Shown piece after piece: positions 21,090-29,819 of a stretch of 64,000 nt of DNA (its first letter is position 1; each line of letters begins with the position of its first letter). A program made the translations under genes and the position numbers. The notes beneath the pieces were generated by a model. That model had not been told where the DNA came from, ran no database searches, and worked only from the letters and a program-made list of their open reading frames with translations. Source of the DNA: Saprospiraceae bacterium (GTDB lineage Bacteria; Bacteroidota; Bacteroidia; Chitinophagales; Saprospiraceae); assembly GCA_022841745.1 (NCBI GenBank), contig JALHQW010000014.1, positions 95,184 to 159,183 on the forward strand, read 5' to 3'.

Positions 21090-22649
21090 ATGAAAGCACA
21101 TTTGTCGCTGTTCATTGTTTTTACTATTGTTGTCAATGTCCACGCTGTTAATGGGCAAAATACATTTAATAAATTGATTTACTTGGATTTTCCCTCTACT
21201 AATTTTACTGGTGTAATAGCAACCGACAGTTGCTATTTCGTAAAAGGAACTTTCAGCGATACCATAACTCCAGCAAGAATCGGAATAATGCTTGCAAAAT
21301 TTAGCTTGGATGGAGATATAGAATTTGTTAAATCAATTAAACATCCTGATAGACTATATTCAAGTGACTATTGCAATCTATTAAAAGGCAATAACGATTC
21401 ATCAATGTTTGATATAGGAATAGTTGGCGACAGTATAAGCCGCTGGGGTATGTTGATTAAATACTCTCCTCAAGGAGACACGGTGCTAACCAAAGATTAT
21501 AGAAGTGTATTATATCCTACACTTGATTATTTTGTTTCTCGTACGGTATGCCAAAGGGAGGACGGGGGATTTGCCATTTTATTTGGCCATGAATCAATAC
21601 CCTTATCCGATTTTGACATATCCATGTTGTTATTGGATTCTGCTTATAATATACAACAATACAAGGTATATGGCAGCACCCCGCAACAAGAGACGGCAAA
21701 TTCGTTGATATTGGACAGCGATGGCGGCTATATCATAGGGGCCAGCCGAGAGAACACCAATCAGGTATGGGAGAACTATACCAGCCGTTGTTTTTTGATA
21801 AAGACGGACAGCATGGGGAATGTCGTCTGGCAGTGGCTTTCGCCGCAGGGCCAGCTTTGGGGCGAGGCGGAGGCCTTGTTCAAGACCTCCGACGGCGGCC
21901 TCGTGGTAGCGAGCAGGCGGGGGCAGGAAGTGAATTTTCCCGTAGCGAATGTCAGCCTGCTATTTTGGGACGCCTATGTCTTCAAATTGGACGCCAACAG
22001 GAACCTCGTCTGGAGCACGCCGCTCAGGGGGCACGAATCCAACCCCAGCAACCGGATTACGGAAATGGTGGAGGCGATAGACGGGAGCGGGTACGTGATA
22101 ACCGGGCAGGTGGTGGACAGCCTACAAGGGCCGGAGCCAGTGCTCGGCACCTGGCTGGCCAAGGTCTCTCCCGATGGCGACAGCCTTTGGGCGAGGCATT
22201 TCACCTGGCACGAGGACGAGCTATGGGCACCTTGGCCTTGGAGTCTGGCCGCCACGCCAGATGGAGGCTATGTGGCAGTTGGTATTTCTTTGAACGTGGG
22301 GCAAATAGCACCCGGCTGGATACTGAAAGTGGATTCCTTTGGCTGCCTCGTGCCGGGCTGCCACCTGCCCAACGCCGTAGTTGAAGAAGGCAAGCCAACA
22401 GTTAAATTATCCATCTACCCGAACCCTACCGCTGACTTCCTGAACTTCCACGTAAAAGGGCAACTGTCCGCTGGAAATGCAAGCATCAGGATTGTCAGCG
22501 AAGCTGGCCAAGTCATGAAGCAGGTTCAAAAAATATCGCCCGATGAAACGGTAATTTTGCCTGTGGCAAACTGGCCATCCGGCGTCTATTTCCTCCAATA
22601 CCTCAGCGAGGGCCAAACCATCATTTCCGAAAAATTCATCAAAATCTGA
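21090..22649 (+). CDS. T9SS type A secreted protein with propeller-like repeats
   Basis: 519-residue secreted protein. ATG 21090 begins a signal peptide (MKAHLSLFIVFTIVVNVHAV); an upstream in-frame extension would read through the hairpin at 21043 and has no signal-like content. The body has repeated strands (GGFAILFGHES, DGGYIIGASRENT, DGGLVVASRRG, GSGYVITGQVVD, DGGYVAVGISLN) typical of bacterial beta-propeller-like secreted proteins. The C-terminus is a T9SS type A domain (LSIYPNPTADFLNFHV ... PSGVYFLQYLSEGQTI). The first ~600 bases are A+T-rich and the rest is G+C-rich. The next gene begins five bases after its stop, so they form one transcript. Confidence 0.82.
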   Translation: MKAHLSLFIVFTIVVNVHAVNGQNTFNKLIYLDFPSTNFTGVIATDSCYFVKGTFSDTITPARIGIMLAKFSLDGDIEFVKSIKHPDRLYSSDYCNLLKGNNDSSMFDIGIVGDSISRWGMLIKYSPQGDTVLTKDYRSVLYPTLDYFVSRTVCQREDGGFAILFGHESIPLSDFDISMLLLDSAYNIQQYKVYGSTPQQETANSLILDSDGGYIIGASRENTNQVWENYTSRCFLIKTDSMGNVVWQWLSPQGQLWGEAEALFKTSDGGLVVASRRGQEVNFPVANVSLLFWDAYVFKLDANRNLVWSTPLRGHESNPSNRITEMVEAIDGSGYVITGQVVDSLQGPEPVLGTWLAKVSPDGDSLWARHFTWHEDELWAPWPWSLAATPDGGYVAVGISLNVGQIAPGWILKVDSFGCLVPGCHLPNAVVEEGKPTVKLSIYPNPTADFLNFHVKGQLSAGNASIRIVSEAGQVMKQVQKISPDETVILPVANWPSGVYFLQYLSEGQTIISEKFIKI

Positions 22650-22654
22650 ACAAC

Positions 22655-23561
22655 ATGAAAAAGCTGACAACACTAATATTTTACTTTGCTGCATTGGGAT
22701 GTGCCTTTGGCCAGACAGAATGGGCACCCATCGGCATGAAGTGGTGGGTGCTGGTACAGGCCGATTTTCCCTTCCAAGAATTCTACAATACCTACGAATG
22801 CACAAGGTCGGTGGATACTCTCGGCCACAACTGCAAGGTCGTGCATGAAGTGCCTTTCGATAATGTGGAACGGGACTTACTTTTCTATCAAGAAGGTCAG
22901 AAAGTTTTCATGTACAATGACACCAGTGAGCTGTTCATGCTCATTTTCGACTATGCCAAACAGGCGGGCGAGCAATACGACATTGTGGCCGGGCCGGAGA
23001 CCTATAATTTTCTGGTTGACTCCGTGACGACCACAACGCTGTCGGGCGACGATATTCAAGTGCAGCATGGCAGAATACCGCACCCACAAGACCCCAATGA
23101 GCCGTCCCTACAGGCTCGGAATAAGGTCTATGAAGGTATTGGCACTGAGATAGGGCTTTGGCCTGAATTCCCCACGCTAGCTACGTTTGAAGTTTGGTAC
23201 TACCTTGTCTGCGCCTTAAAACCCGATGGGAAGCTGTACTCGCTGAACCCCTTGCTGGACGTGGATTGCCCGGCATTGGCCACATCAACTCATACTGTAT
23301 TATCGGAGGAGCCTTCCGTTTACGTTTCCCAACCCTGCTTTGGGGAGTTCAGCCATAACCGTTGCTGTTGAGCCAATTGGCTCCATTCAATCTTGGGAAT
23401 TGCTTGACCAATTTGGGCAAATCAAAAAGCGGGTCATTGTGGCTTCTATGCAACCAGAGATAAGGGTATCGGTGACGGATGTAATGCATGGGCTGTATTT
23501 TTGGCAGGTGGAAAGTGAGGGGAAACAGGTAGCGAGTGGAAAACTCGTCATTGCAAAATGA
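22655..23561 (+). pseudogene. T9SS cargo gene frameshifted at the sorting domain
   Basis: The frame from ATG 22655 has a signal peptide (MKKLTTLIFYFAALGCAFGQ) and about 200 residues of cargo domain (EWAPIGMKWWVLVQADF ... VYEGIGTEIGLWPEFPT), then runs into VYVSQPCFGEFSHNRCC and stops at 23371. From about 23325 the next frame encodes a perfect T9SS type A domain (FPNPALGSSAITVAVEP ... HGLYFWQVESEGKQVASG) to TGA 23559-23561. One extra base near 23324 joins the two as VYFPNPALGSSAITV. As written, the product lacks its sorting signal and would not be anchored or exported through T9SS. The break falls exactly at the cargo/sorting junction. It could be a real frameshift, programmed slippage or a sequencing error. 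Confidence 0.8.
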
Positions 23562-23599
23562 AATAGACGCCGAAATGCCGAGCGGCCATCAGTTCTAAC

Positions 23600-24487
23600 C
23601 TATTGCTTCAGCCCTTCAAGGAACCGCAACGTATCATCCAAGGAAGGCAGAATAGTCGTCTCCCCCAAATTGGCCGTATGCTGTGAGGCCATGAGGTAGC
23701 CCGTGAGCAGGAGGTGGCTATTGGGCACGGCGGCACGTAGGTTGGCGAGGTATCGCTGGAGCGGTTCCCGGTTGAAGGTTTCGGAGAGCACGGTGAAGAC
23801 GTAGCCGGGGCGGTGGATGTCGCAAGCATCCTTGAGGTCAACGAGGGCGAGGTTGGCACCGAGGTTCACCACCTGGAAGCCCCGGCGCTTGATGAGCAAT
23901 TGCATGAAGAGGATGCTAAGCTCCTGCTGCTCGTCCTTGGGCAGGTAGAGCACAAACTTGGGAGCCTTGCGGTCGCTCACGAGCGGCTCTTTCTCGATGG
24001 CGGCGATGAGCTTGTTGCGGATAAGCTGCGTGATGAAGTTCTCCTGCACGGGCTTGATGGAACCCGTCAGCCAGAGCAGGCTCAATTTTTCCATGAAAGG
24101 ATACACCACCTCCAACATGGCACGCTCGAAGCCGAGCTGCTCCACGTGGTTGTCAAAGATGCGTGAAAACTTGATTTCGTCCATCTCGATGACCGCCAGC
24201 GTGAGCACGTCCAACTGTGCATCCAACTCAAACTTGAAATTGGAAACCTGGCTCACCTGCTCCATAAGGTCTTCCTTGGTCATCTCGGCGATTTTCGAAA
24301 TGCGGTAGCCATGGCGGTTGAGCAGCGCCACGTTGAGCAGTTGTTGGAGGTCTTCGTCCTCGTAGAAACGGATATTGGTATCCGTCCGCTTGGGCCGAAG
24401 GATGCCGTAGCGCTGCTCCCATATCCGTATCGTATGGCTCTTGATGCCGGATAGCTTTTCTAAATCGCTGATGGAATAAATCGCCAT
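23600..24487 (-). CDS. MerR-family regulator with B12-binding-like domain (CarH/LitR type)
   Basis: 295-residue transcription regulator. Residues 1-70 are a MerR helix-turn-helix (YSISDLEKLSGIKSHTIRIW, EQRYGILRPKRTDTNIRFY). The middle helical segment and C-terminal region (FVLYLPKDEQQELSILFMQL, RRGFQVVNLGAN, YVFTVLSET) match the B12-binding and cap domains of CarH-like light regulators. The ExxH-type cobalamin ligand segment reads DEQQELS here with no His, so cobalamin may not bind. Start at ATG 24487 gives MAIYSISDLEKLSGI; upstream extension is not protein-like. In Bacteroidota such regulators often control carotenoid or photo-oxidative genes, but none are adjacent here. Confidence 0.85.
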   Translation of the reverse strand: MAIYSISDLEKLSGIKSHTIRIWEQRYGILRPKRTDTNIRFYEDEDLQQLLNVALLNRHGYRISKIAEMTKEDLMEQVSQVSNFKFELDAQLDVLTLAVIEMDEIKFSRIFDNHVEQLGFERAMLEVVYPFMEKLSLLWLTGSIKPVQENFITQLIRNKLIAAIEKEPLVSDRKAPKFVLYLPKDEQQELSILFMQLLIKRRGFQVVNLGANLALVDLKDACDIHRPGYVFTVLSETFNREPLQRYLANLRAAVPNSHLLLTGYLMASQHTANLGETTILPSLDDTLRFLEGLKQ

Positions 24488-24500
24488 TGTTTGGAAGACA

Positions 24501-24523
24501 GGATGAGGATTCAAGGATTGAAG
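24501..24523 (+). repeat. Short AAGGATTG word cluster
   Basis: GGATGAGGATTCAAGGATTG AAG sits just upstream of the MerR gene and belongs to the AAGGATTG family seen in large form at 31477-31560 and 45708-45829. Confidence 0.4.
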
Positions 24524-24897
24524 AACCGAAGATTTGATTGGAAACGAAAAAAACGAAACACCAAGTCCTGCGGTACTCAAGTACCTAAATCCGTTCTGTA
24601 ACATTGCGTTGCAAAAAAGGTTTACGTACCTGCAATCCAACTGCCTTAAACTCATGCCAAAAAGACGCTAAAATCGCTGGAAAAATAAATCGCTGGATTT
24701 ATTTAAAAAACCAATCCCTGCAAGGGTTTCTGTCCCTTAAATTCAAATCTTGTTTTTTCACTACTCCCAAGAAGGAGCTGATTGGTTGGATTTTGGATTT
24801 TTGCCTACCTTGGCCTTCCTTCGGAAAGGGCACACATCCTGCAAATGAGCACTACCGATGAACGACAAACGCACCTAATTGGTACAAAATTAACGAT

Positions 24898-27501
24898 ATG
24901 AAAATGACTGCCGCACAGTTCAAACACTCGCTTCACAGAATTGTGCTCTCCATCCTGTTCATGACTTCGCTTGCCTTTTTGGCCGCAGGCCAAACCTGCA
25001 CTTTTACCATCCAGATGTTCGACACCTTTGGCGATGGCTGGAACGGCAACGTGCTGACGGTGGTCTCAAACGGCATCACGACCACGCACACATTGAATAA
25101 CGGCGCACAGGGCACCTCCACCTTTCAGGTAACGGCTGGGCAACCCGTCTCGCTTTCCTGGACACCAGGGTCGTTCCCTGCAGAGCCTTATTTTGAGCTG
25201 CTCGACCCCGACGGCGTTCCCATTTTTACCGCTAACTCCATCGTGCCAGCCGGATTTTTGTACAGTTTCACGGGCTATTGCCCCAACTGCCCCAGCTTAA
25301 ACCCCAATTCCATTACCATTCCCCAAAACCAAGTCACCGACTCATCGGCCTTTGTCAACTGGCCCAACCAGCCCGGCGTGGCAGCATACTGGATAGTGGA
25401 GTTCGGCCCCGCAGGTTTTCCGCTTGGCACGGGCATCAGCTTCCAGACAACAGCCTCGCAGGCCACGCTGCCAGGCTTGAACCCATGTGTTGAATACGAG
25501 GTCTATATCACCACGTTTTGCGGCGTTGACAGCCTGAGCAATCCCTCCGGCCCCAAGACTTTTACCACCAAATACACGCCCAACCCGCCCGGCACGGCCA
25601 CTTGTGAATATACTTTCAACCTCTTCGATTTATTTGGCGACGGCTGGGACAATGGGGCATTGGAAGTGCAGCACAATGGCATGACCTTTACTTATACCAT
25701 ACCTTTTGGCAACCAAGCAAGCTACACCTTGACCGCCACCAGCAACGTGGCCATTGGGGTCAGTTATTTGCCCAGTTTTTACCCCAACGAAGTCTCTTAC
25801 GAGGTCGTTGACCCAAATGGTGACATCATCTTCGCCGATGGCCCTAACCCCGAGGAAGGACTGGTCTTCTCAACGATTGCCTGCCCCTCCTGCGCCGAAC
25901 CCAGGGATGCCTGGATGAGCGACGTGAATGCCACCAACGCCCGCTTTGCGTGGGCGCCAGCTGTGGGCGCTACGGGGAACTACCTCATCGAGTACGGCCC
26001 GATGGGCTTCACAAGAGGCACTGGCACGGGGCTTACCGTTCCTTCGGGTCAGCTTTCCTATGTACAGCTTACGGGGCTTAGCGAAAACACCTGGTACAAC
26101 GCCTATATCGTGCTCGATTGCGGCACGGAATTCAGCAAGCCCATCGGCCCGCTCCTATTCAAGACCCTCTGGATGAACGACCTCGGCGTCAGCGGCATCA
26201 CCATGCCCAATGCTGGGGATTGCAACCTGAGCGGAAACCAAGAAATTGAAGTGTTGTTGACCAATTACGGCCAAGCGCCACAGACGCTTTTTGAGTTTTA
26301 TTATGCCGTCAACGGAGAGGTGGCCTCCATTCCCGTGCCACAGGACGGCCTCTTCACGGGCGTGCTCGGCAACGACAGCACACAAGTCATACAGTTTGAA
26401 ACCACTTGGGACTTCTCTGTGCCTGGCATTTACCAAATACAGGCCTGGACGGTACTCGATGGCGATAGCCAAATCAAGAACGATACCTTCACTACAACTA
26501 TAGTGACGGCCTACCCCAAACCGTTGAAAGAGGATTTTGAGGACAGCTTGATACCTGATACCTGGACCTCCGATGGCCTCATCTATGCCCCTTTTGCGCA
26601 CAACAACCCAACAAGGGTTTGGGGCAGCAACCTCTACAGCAATAACACCTCAGCGGAATTGACCACTTACCGGGTAGGCCCCATCGAATCGGGCGACTCG
26701 CTGACCTTCGACTACCGCTTTGTGGAGTTTTTTGACCCTGAAATAGGCACCCAACTTGGTGCAGGTGACAAACTGGAAGTGCAGGTTTCCGACGATTGCG
26801 AAGCAACCTGGGAGACCGTGCTGACCATTGACGCATCCAACCACGTAACGGACAGCGCCTTCACCAGCAAGACCATCTTGCTCAGCCCCTTTGCTGGCAC
26901 TGCCATCAATATTCAATTCCTCGGCACCTGGGGCAATGGCGACTATTGGCTAGACCTCGACAATATCAACCTCAATGGCTGCCCGGAACAGCTCTACATT
27001 GCCGCCGCCGTGCAGGGCACGCTCGACGGGGATTCCACCGGCGTCATCAACCTCTCCCTGCCTTATGACCAAGGGCCTTTCACCTACCAATGGGAAGACG
27101 GCGCTGGCATGGCCATTTCCAATGAGCAGGACTTGAACAGCTTGCCCCTCGGCAGCTACACCGTCACAGTGACCAGTTCTTTTGGCTGTACAGGCACCAA
27201 GACCTTCAGCATCGGCATTTTCGTGGCCGCCGACGAGGTGGAGGGTGTGGAACAAATCAGCCTCTACCCGAACCCCACAAGAGGGGAAGCCTTCGTAGAT
27301 GTAAGGCTATTGAAAAGCATGGACGTGGAACTGCGCCTGTTCAGCATGAGCGGCCAATTGGTCTTTGCTTCGCAACAAGTCAACACTACCGGCTTCAACC
27401 AAACGCTCGACCTCATCGGCCATGCGCCCGGTATGTACTTCCTCCAAATCATTGCCGACGGCAAGCCGTACCATGCCAAGCTGGTGGTGGCAAGGTGGTA
27501 A
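24898..27501 (+). CDS. T9SS type A secreted protein with two (FGDGW + FnIII) modules
   Basis: 867-residue secreted protein with a long signal peptide (MKMTAAQFKHSLHRIVLSIL...FLAAGQ). Two tandem modules follow: TFTIQMFDTFGDGWNGNVL, then a FnIII-like domain (AAYWIVEFGPAGFP...VEYEVYITTFC), and again YTFNLFDLFGDGWDNGAL, then NYLIEYGPMGFTRG...YNAYIVLDC. A further Ig/CARDB-like domain (NDLGVSGITMP ... YQIQAWTVLDGDSQ) and a jelly-roll-like domain precede a PKD-like SprB repeat (TYQWEDGAGMAIS...GSYTVTVTSSFGC). The end is a T9SS type A domain (ISLYPNPTRGEAFVDV). Likely a surface or secreted binding protein; the substrate is unknown. Confidence 0.85.
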   Translation: MKMTAAQFKHSLHRIVLSILFMTSLAFLAAGQTCTFTIQMFDTFGDGWNGNVLTVVSNGITTTHTLNNGAQGTSTFQVTAGQPVSLSWTPGSFPAEPYFELLDPDGVPIFTANSIVPAGFLYSFTGYCPNCPSLNPNSITIPQNQVTDSSAFVNWPNQPGVAAYWIVEFGPAGFPLGTGISFQTTASQATLPGLNPCVEYEVYITTFCGVDSLSNPSGPKTFTTKYTPNPPGTATCEYTFNLFDLFGDGWDNGALEVQHNGMTFTYTIPFGNQASYTLTATSNVAIGVSYLPSFYPNEVSYEVVDPNGDIIFADGPNPEEGLVFSTIACPSCAEPRDAWMSDVNATNARFAWAPAVGATGNYLIEYGPMGFTRGTGTGLTVPSGQLSYVQLTGLSENTWYNAYIVLDCGTEFSKPIGPLLFKTLWMNDLGVSGITMPNAGDCNLSGNQEIEVLLTNYGQAPQTLFEFYYAVNGEVASIPVPQDGLFTGVLGNDSTQVIQFETTWDFSVPGIYQIQAWTVLDGDSQIKNDTFTTTIVTAYPKPLKEDFEDSLIPDTWTSDGLIYAPFAHNNPTRVWGSNLYSNNTSAELTTYRVGPIESGDSLTFDYRFVEFFDPEIGTQLGAGDKLEVQVSDDCEATWETVLTIDASNHVTDSAFTSKTILLSPFAGTAINIQFLGTWGNGDYWLDLDNINLNGCPEQLYIAAAVQGTLDGDSTGVINLSLPYDQGPFTYQWEDGAGMAISNEQDLNSLPLGSYTVTVTSSFGCTGTKTFSIGIFVAADEVEGVEQISLYPNPTRGEAFVDVRLLKSMDVELRLFSMSGQLVFASQQVNTTGFNQTLDLIGHAPGMYFLQIIADGKPYHAKLVVARW

Positions 27502-27502
27502 G

Positions 27503-27520
27503 GAGTTGGCAGTTCGACAG
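27503..27520 (+). repeat. Solo TTGGCAGT word
   Basis: GAGTTGGCAGTTCGACAG right after the stop codon at 27501 is identical over 17 bases to the first part of the 41-bp unit of the island at 62465. Confidence 0.5.
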
Positions 27521-27642
27521 ATCTTGTCCCGACCCCAACTCAACCTTTGTCTTCTCAATTTGTATTTACTGGGAAAATAATTTCACCAACATAACCGCAA
27601 GGACAGGACAGGTAAAAACAACAGGATAGGGCGAACTCGCCA

Positions 27643-27670
27643 TCGTTTTACTTTTCCCTTTGTGCTTTTA
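27643..27670 (+). repeat. TTTTACTTT word cluster before bshA
   Basis: TTTTACTTTTCCCTTTGTGC TTTTA precedes bshA. A near copy (TTTTACTTTTTCCTTTGTCC) precedes the SDR gene at 32253-32309, and the reverse complement is upstream of mtaB at 61564-61598. Confidence 0.45.
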
Positions 27671-27678
27671 GGCAAAAA

Positions 27679-28821
27679 ATGAAAATCGGCATCGTTTGTT
27701 ACCCCACATTTGGCGGCAGCGGCGTGGTGGCCACTGAGCTTGGCATGGCCCTCGCAAAGCGGGGCCACGAGGTACATTTCATCACTTACCGTCGGCCAGC
27801 CAGGCTTTCTGTTTTCCATGAAAACGTCTTTTACCATGAAGTGACCGGCGAAGACTATCCGCTCTTCGAGTACCCGCCCTACGATACGGCATTGGCCAGC
27901 AAGATGGTGGAGGTGGTCAAGTTTGAAAAACTGGACATAATGCACGTCCATTATGCCATTCCACATGCCGCCGTGGCCTACATGGCCAAGAAAATACTTT
28001 TGCAGGATGGCCGCTACTTGCCCGTCATTACCACCCTTCACGGCACCGACATCACGCTCGTGGGCGACAACCCGGCCTTCAAGCCCGTTGTGGAGTTTTC
28101 CATCAACAAATCGGACGGCGTGACAGCAGTCTCGCACTTCCTTCGGGACGAAACCCTGCGCAAGTTCAGCATCTCCACCGACATCAAAGTGATCCACAAT
28201 TTTGTGGATTTTGAGCGTTTCCGCAAAATTGACAAAGACCATTTTAAGAAGGCGATTGCCCCCAACGGCGAGCGCATCATGACGCACACCTCCAATTTCC
28301 GAAAGGTGAAACGGGTGGAGGATGTCATCAGGGTGTTTGAAAAGGTTCATCGCGCAGTGCCGAGCAAGCTGCTGCTCATCGGCGACGGCCCCGAGCGCCG
28401 CCATGTCGAAGACCTATGCCGACAAATCGGGCTTTGCGATGAAATCCGCTTCCTCGGCAAGCAGGACGCCGTTGAGGAACTGCTTGCCATCTCCGACCTG
28501 TTTTTCATCCCCTCCCAAAGTGAGAGTTTCGGCCTTGCCGCCCTCGAAGCAATGGCCTGCGAAGTACCCGTCATATCATCTAACGCCGGAGGCCTGCCCG
28601 AAGTGAATATCCACGGCAAAACCGGCTTCCTCAGCGACGTGGGCGACGTGGAAGCCATGGCCCAACACGCCATTGCCATTCTGGGCGACGACCAGGTGCT
28701 GCAGACTTTTAGAAAGAATGCGCTTGAACAAGCTCAACGATTCGACTTATCAAGGGTTTTGCCAGAATATGAAGCGTATTACGAAGAGATAATAGAAAGG
28801 TCAGCCGTTAGGGTGGATTGA
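27679..28821 (+). CDS. bshA: N-acetyl-alpha-D-glucosaminyl L-malate synthase BshA
   Basis: 380-residue GT4 glycosyltransferase that joins GlcNAc from UDP-GlcNAc to L-malate, the first step of bacillithiol synthesis. The start MKIGIVCYPTFGGSGVVATE, the segment IMHVHYAIPHAAVAYM, TTLHGTDITLVG and the C-terminal nucleotide-sugar motif SESFGLAALEAMACEVPVI (with the E-x7-E pattern) are diagnostic of BshA rather than other GT4 enzymes. It is cytosolic and of usual length. bshB and bshC are not in the window. Transcription ends at the strong hairpin at 28883. Bacillithiol is the common low-molecular-weight thiol of many Bacteroidota. Confidence 0.95.
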   Translation: MKIGIVCYPTFGGSGVVATELGMALAKRGHEVHFITYRRPARLSVFHENVFYHEVTGEDYPLFEYPPYDTALASKMVEVVKFEKLDIMHVHYAIPHAAVAYMAKKILLQDGRYLPVITTLHGTDITLVGDNPAFKPVVEFSINKSDGVTAVSHFLRDETLRKFSISTDIKVIHNFVDFERFRKIDKDHFKKAIAPNGERIMTHTSNFRKVKRVEDVIRVFEKVHRAVPSKLLLIGDGPERRHVEDLCRQIGLCDEIRFLGKQDAVEELLAISDLFFIPSQSESFGLAALEAMACEVPVISSNAGGLPEVNIHGKTGFLSDVGDVEAMAQHAIAILGDDQVLQTFRKNALEQAQRFDLSRVLPEYEAYYEEIIERSAVRVD

Positions 28822-28882
28822 AAAAACAGTTTGCTGATAATTCATTTCTTTTTCGGCGGTTTCACACCCTAAAAAGGGAAAT

Positions 28883-28929
28883 AAAAAAAGTGTATTTGCG
28901 AACCTACTGGCCGCAAATACACTTTTTTT
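28883..28929 (+). terminator. Strong bidirectional terminator after bshA
   Basis: A perfect 18-bp stem, AAAAAAAGTGTATTTGCG with its complement ending in seven T residues, around an 11-base loop. The A-run and T-run at the two ends let it act in both directions, serving bshA and any minus-strand transcript running through from psd. Confidence 0.9.
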
Positions 28930-29027
28930 AAAGGGAGAAAGGAATGTTGCTTAATCTTAAGTATGTCGATGAAATGAGTTTAGATTTTGAATTTTCACAA
29001 AACATTGACAAACAACGCTTTGCAAGA

Positions 29028-29060
29028 ACTCGATACTCGAAACTAACACCTCGAAACTAC
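29028..29060 (+). repeat. CTCGAAACT word cluster at the end of psd
   Basis: ACTCGATACTCGAAACTAAC ACCTCGAAACTAC repeats a CTCGAAACT-like word three times, directly beside the psd stop codon. Related words occur at 7781-7876. Confidence 0.5.
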
Positions 29061-29708
29061 TTACAACCTTGCTATCACTGTTTTGTTCCCCTTCACCTTC
29101 TGGCCCATCTGCACTTCAATCTTGGCATCAAGCGGCAAGAAGAGGTCAACCCGTGAGCCAAACTTGATGAAGCCGAAGTCTTTGCCCTGGTGTACCTGAT
29201 CGCCCTCGTTCACATAGGCCACGATGCGCTTGGCCATTGCCCCGGCGATTTGGCGGAGCAGCACTTCGTCCTCGCCATTGTCAATCACGAGGGTGGTGCG
29301 CTCGTTTTCGGTACTCGATTTTGGGTGCCAAGCTACGAGGTATTTGCCGGGATGGTAGCGGAAGTAGTTCACCGTGCCACTGACCGGGTTGCGGTTCACG
29401 TGAACATTGGTAGGCGACATGAAAATGGAGACTTGCAGACGCTTATCGTCGAAGTATTCGCCTTCGTGGGCCTCTTCGATGACCACTACCTTGCCGTCGG
29501 CGGGAGCATAGACGAGGTTGTTGTCGGCCACCATGATTTCACGGCGGGGGTTGCGGAAAAATTGGAGCACGAGCAGGAACAAGACAGCAGATACGATGAT
29601 GGAGGCCTCAAAAAAGTCTGGTAAAAACGTCTTGACCAATAGGTTGACAACGAGTAAAAACGATGCCGTACCGATGAGAATCTTGTGTCCTTCTTTATGG
29701 ATTTTCAT
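29061..29708 (-). CDS. psd: Phosphatidylserine decarboxylase (short, psd-A type)
   Basis: 215-residue membrane-bound decarboxylase that makes phosphatidylethanolamine from phosphatidylserine. Two hydrophobic segments near residues 10-50 anchor it. The catalytic part shows APADGKVVVIEE, FMSPTNVHVNRNPVSG, and the self-cleavage site FGSRVDLFLP, where the Gly-Ser bond yields the pyruvoyl cofactor (GSR in the short class rather than LGST). Length fits the short Psd-A class. It is transcribed leftward from a likely promoter at 29786-29819 and ends against a word-repeat cluster. Confidence 0.92.
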   Translation of the reverse strand: MKIHKEGHKILIGTASFLLVVNLLVKTFLPDFFEASIIVSAVLFLLVLQFFRNPRREIMVADNNLVYAPADGKVVVIEEAHEGEYFDDKRLQVSIFMSPTNVHVNRNPVSGTVNYFRYHPGKYLVAWHPKSSTENERTTLVIDNGEDEVLLRQIAGAMAKRIVAYVNEGDQVHQGKDFGFIKFGSRVDLFLPLDAKIEVQMGQKVKGNKTVIARL

Positions 29709-29785
29709 TGCTTATTACTATGTTTAACAACGGAAGAACAAGGCTTCCGCCAAAAGGGTTGTATGATTGTCGCTTAAATGGGGTG

Positions 29786-29819
29786 CAAAAATAACCCAGT
29801 TTCTGTTATTTTATTTCAA
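29786..29819 (-). promoter_or_regulatory. Candidate psd promoter
   Basis: Minus-strand TATTTTTG (29793-29786) with TTG 23 bases upstream (29819-29817) fits the Bacteroidota consensus. It overlaps the stop codon of the gene at 29816 and gives a leader of about 70 bases. Confidence 0.45.

Noticed and set aside
24604..24861. 85-codon plus-strand open frame upstream of the 24898 cargo gene
   Set aside because: Composition and content look non-coding; it spans the regulatory spacer between divergent genes.
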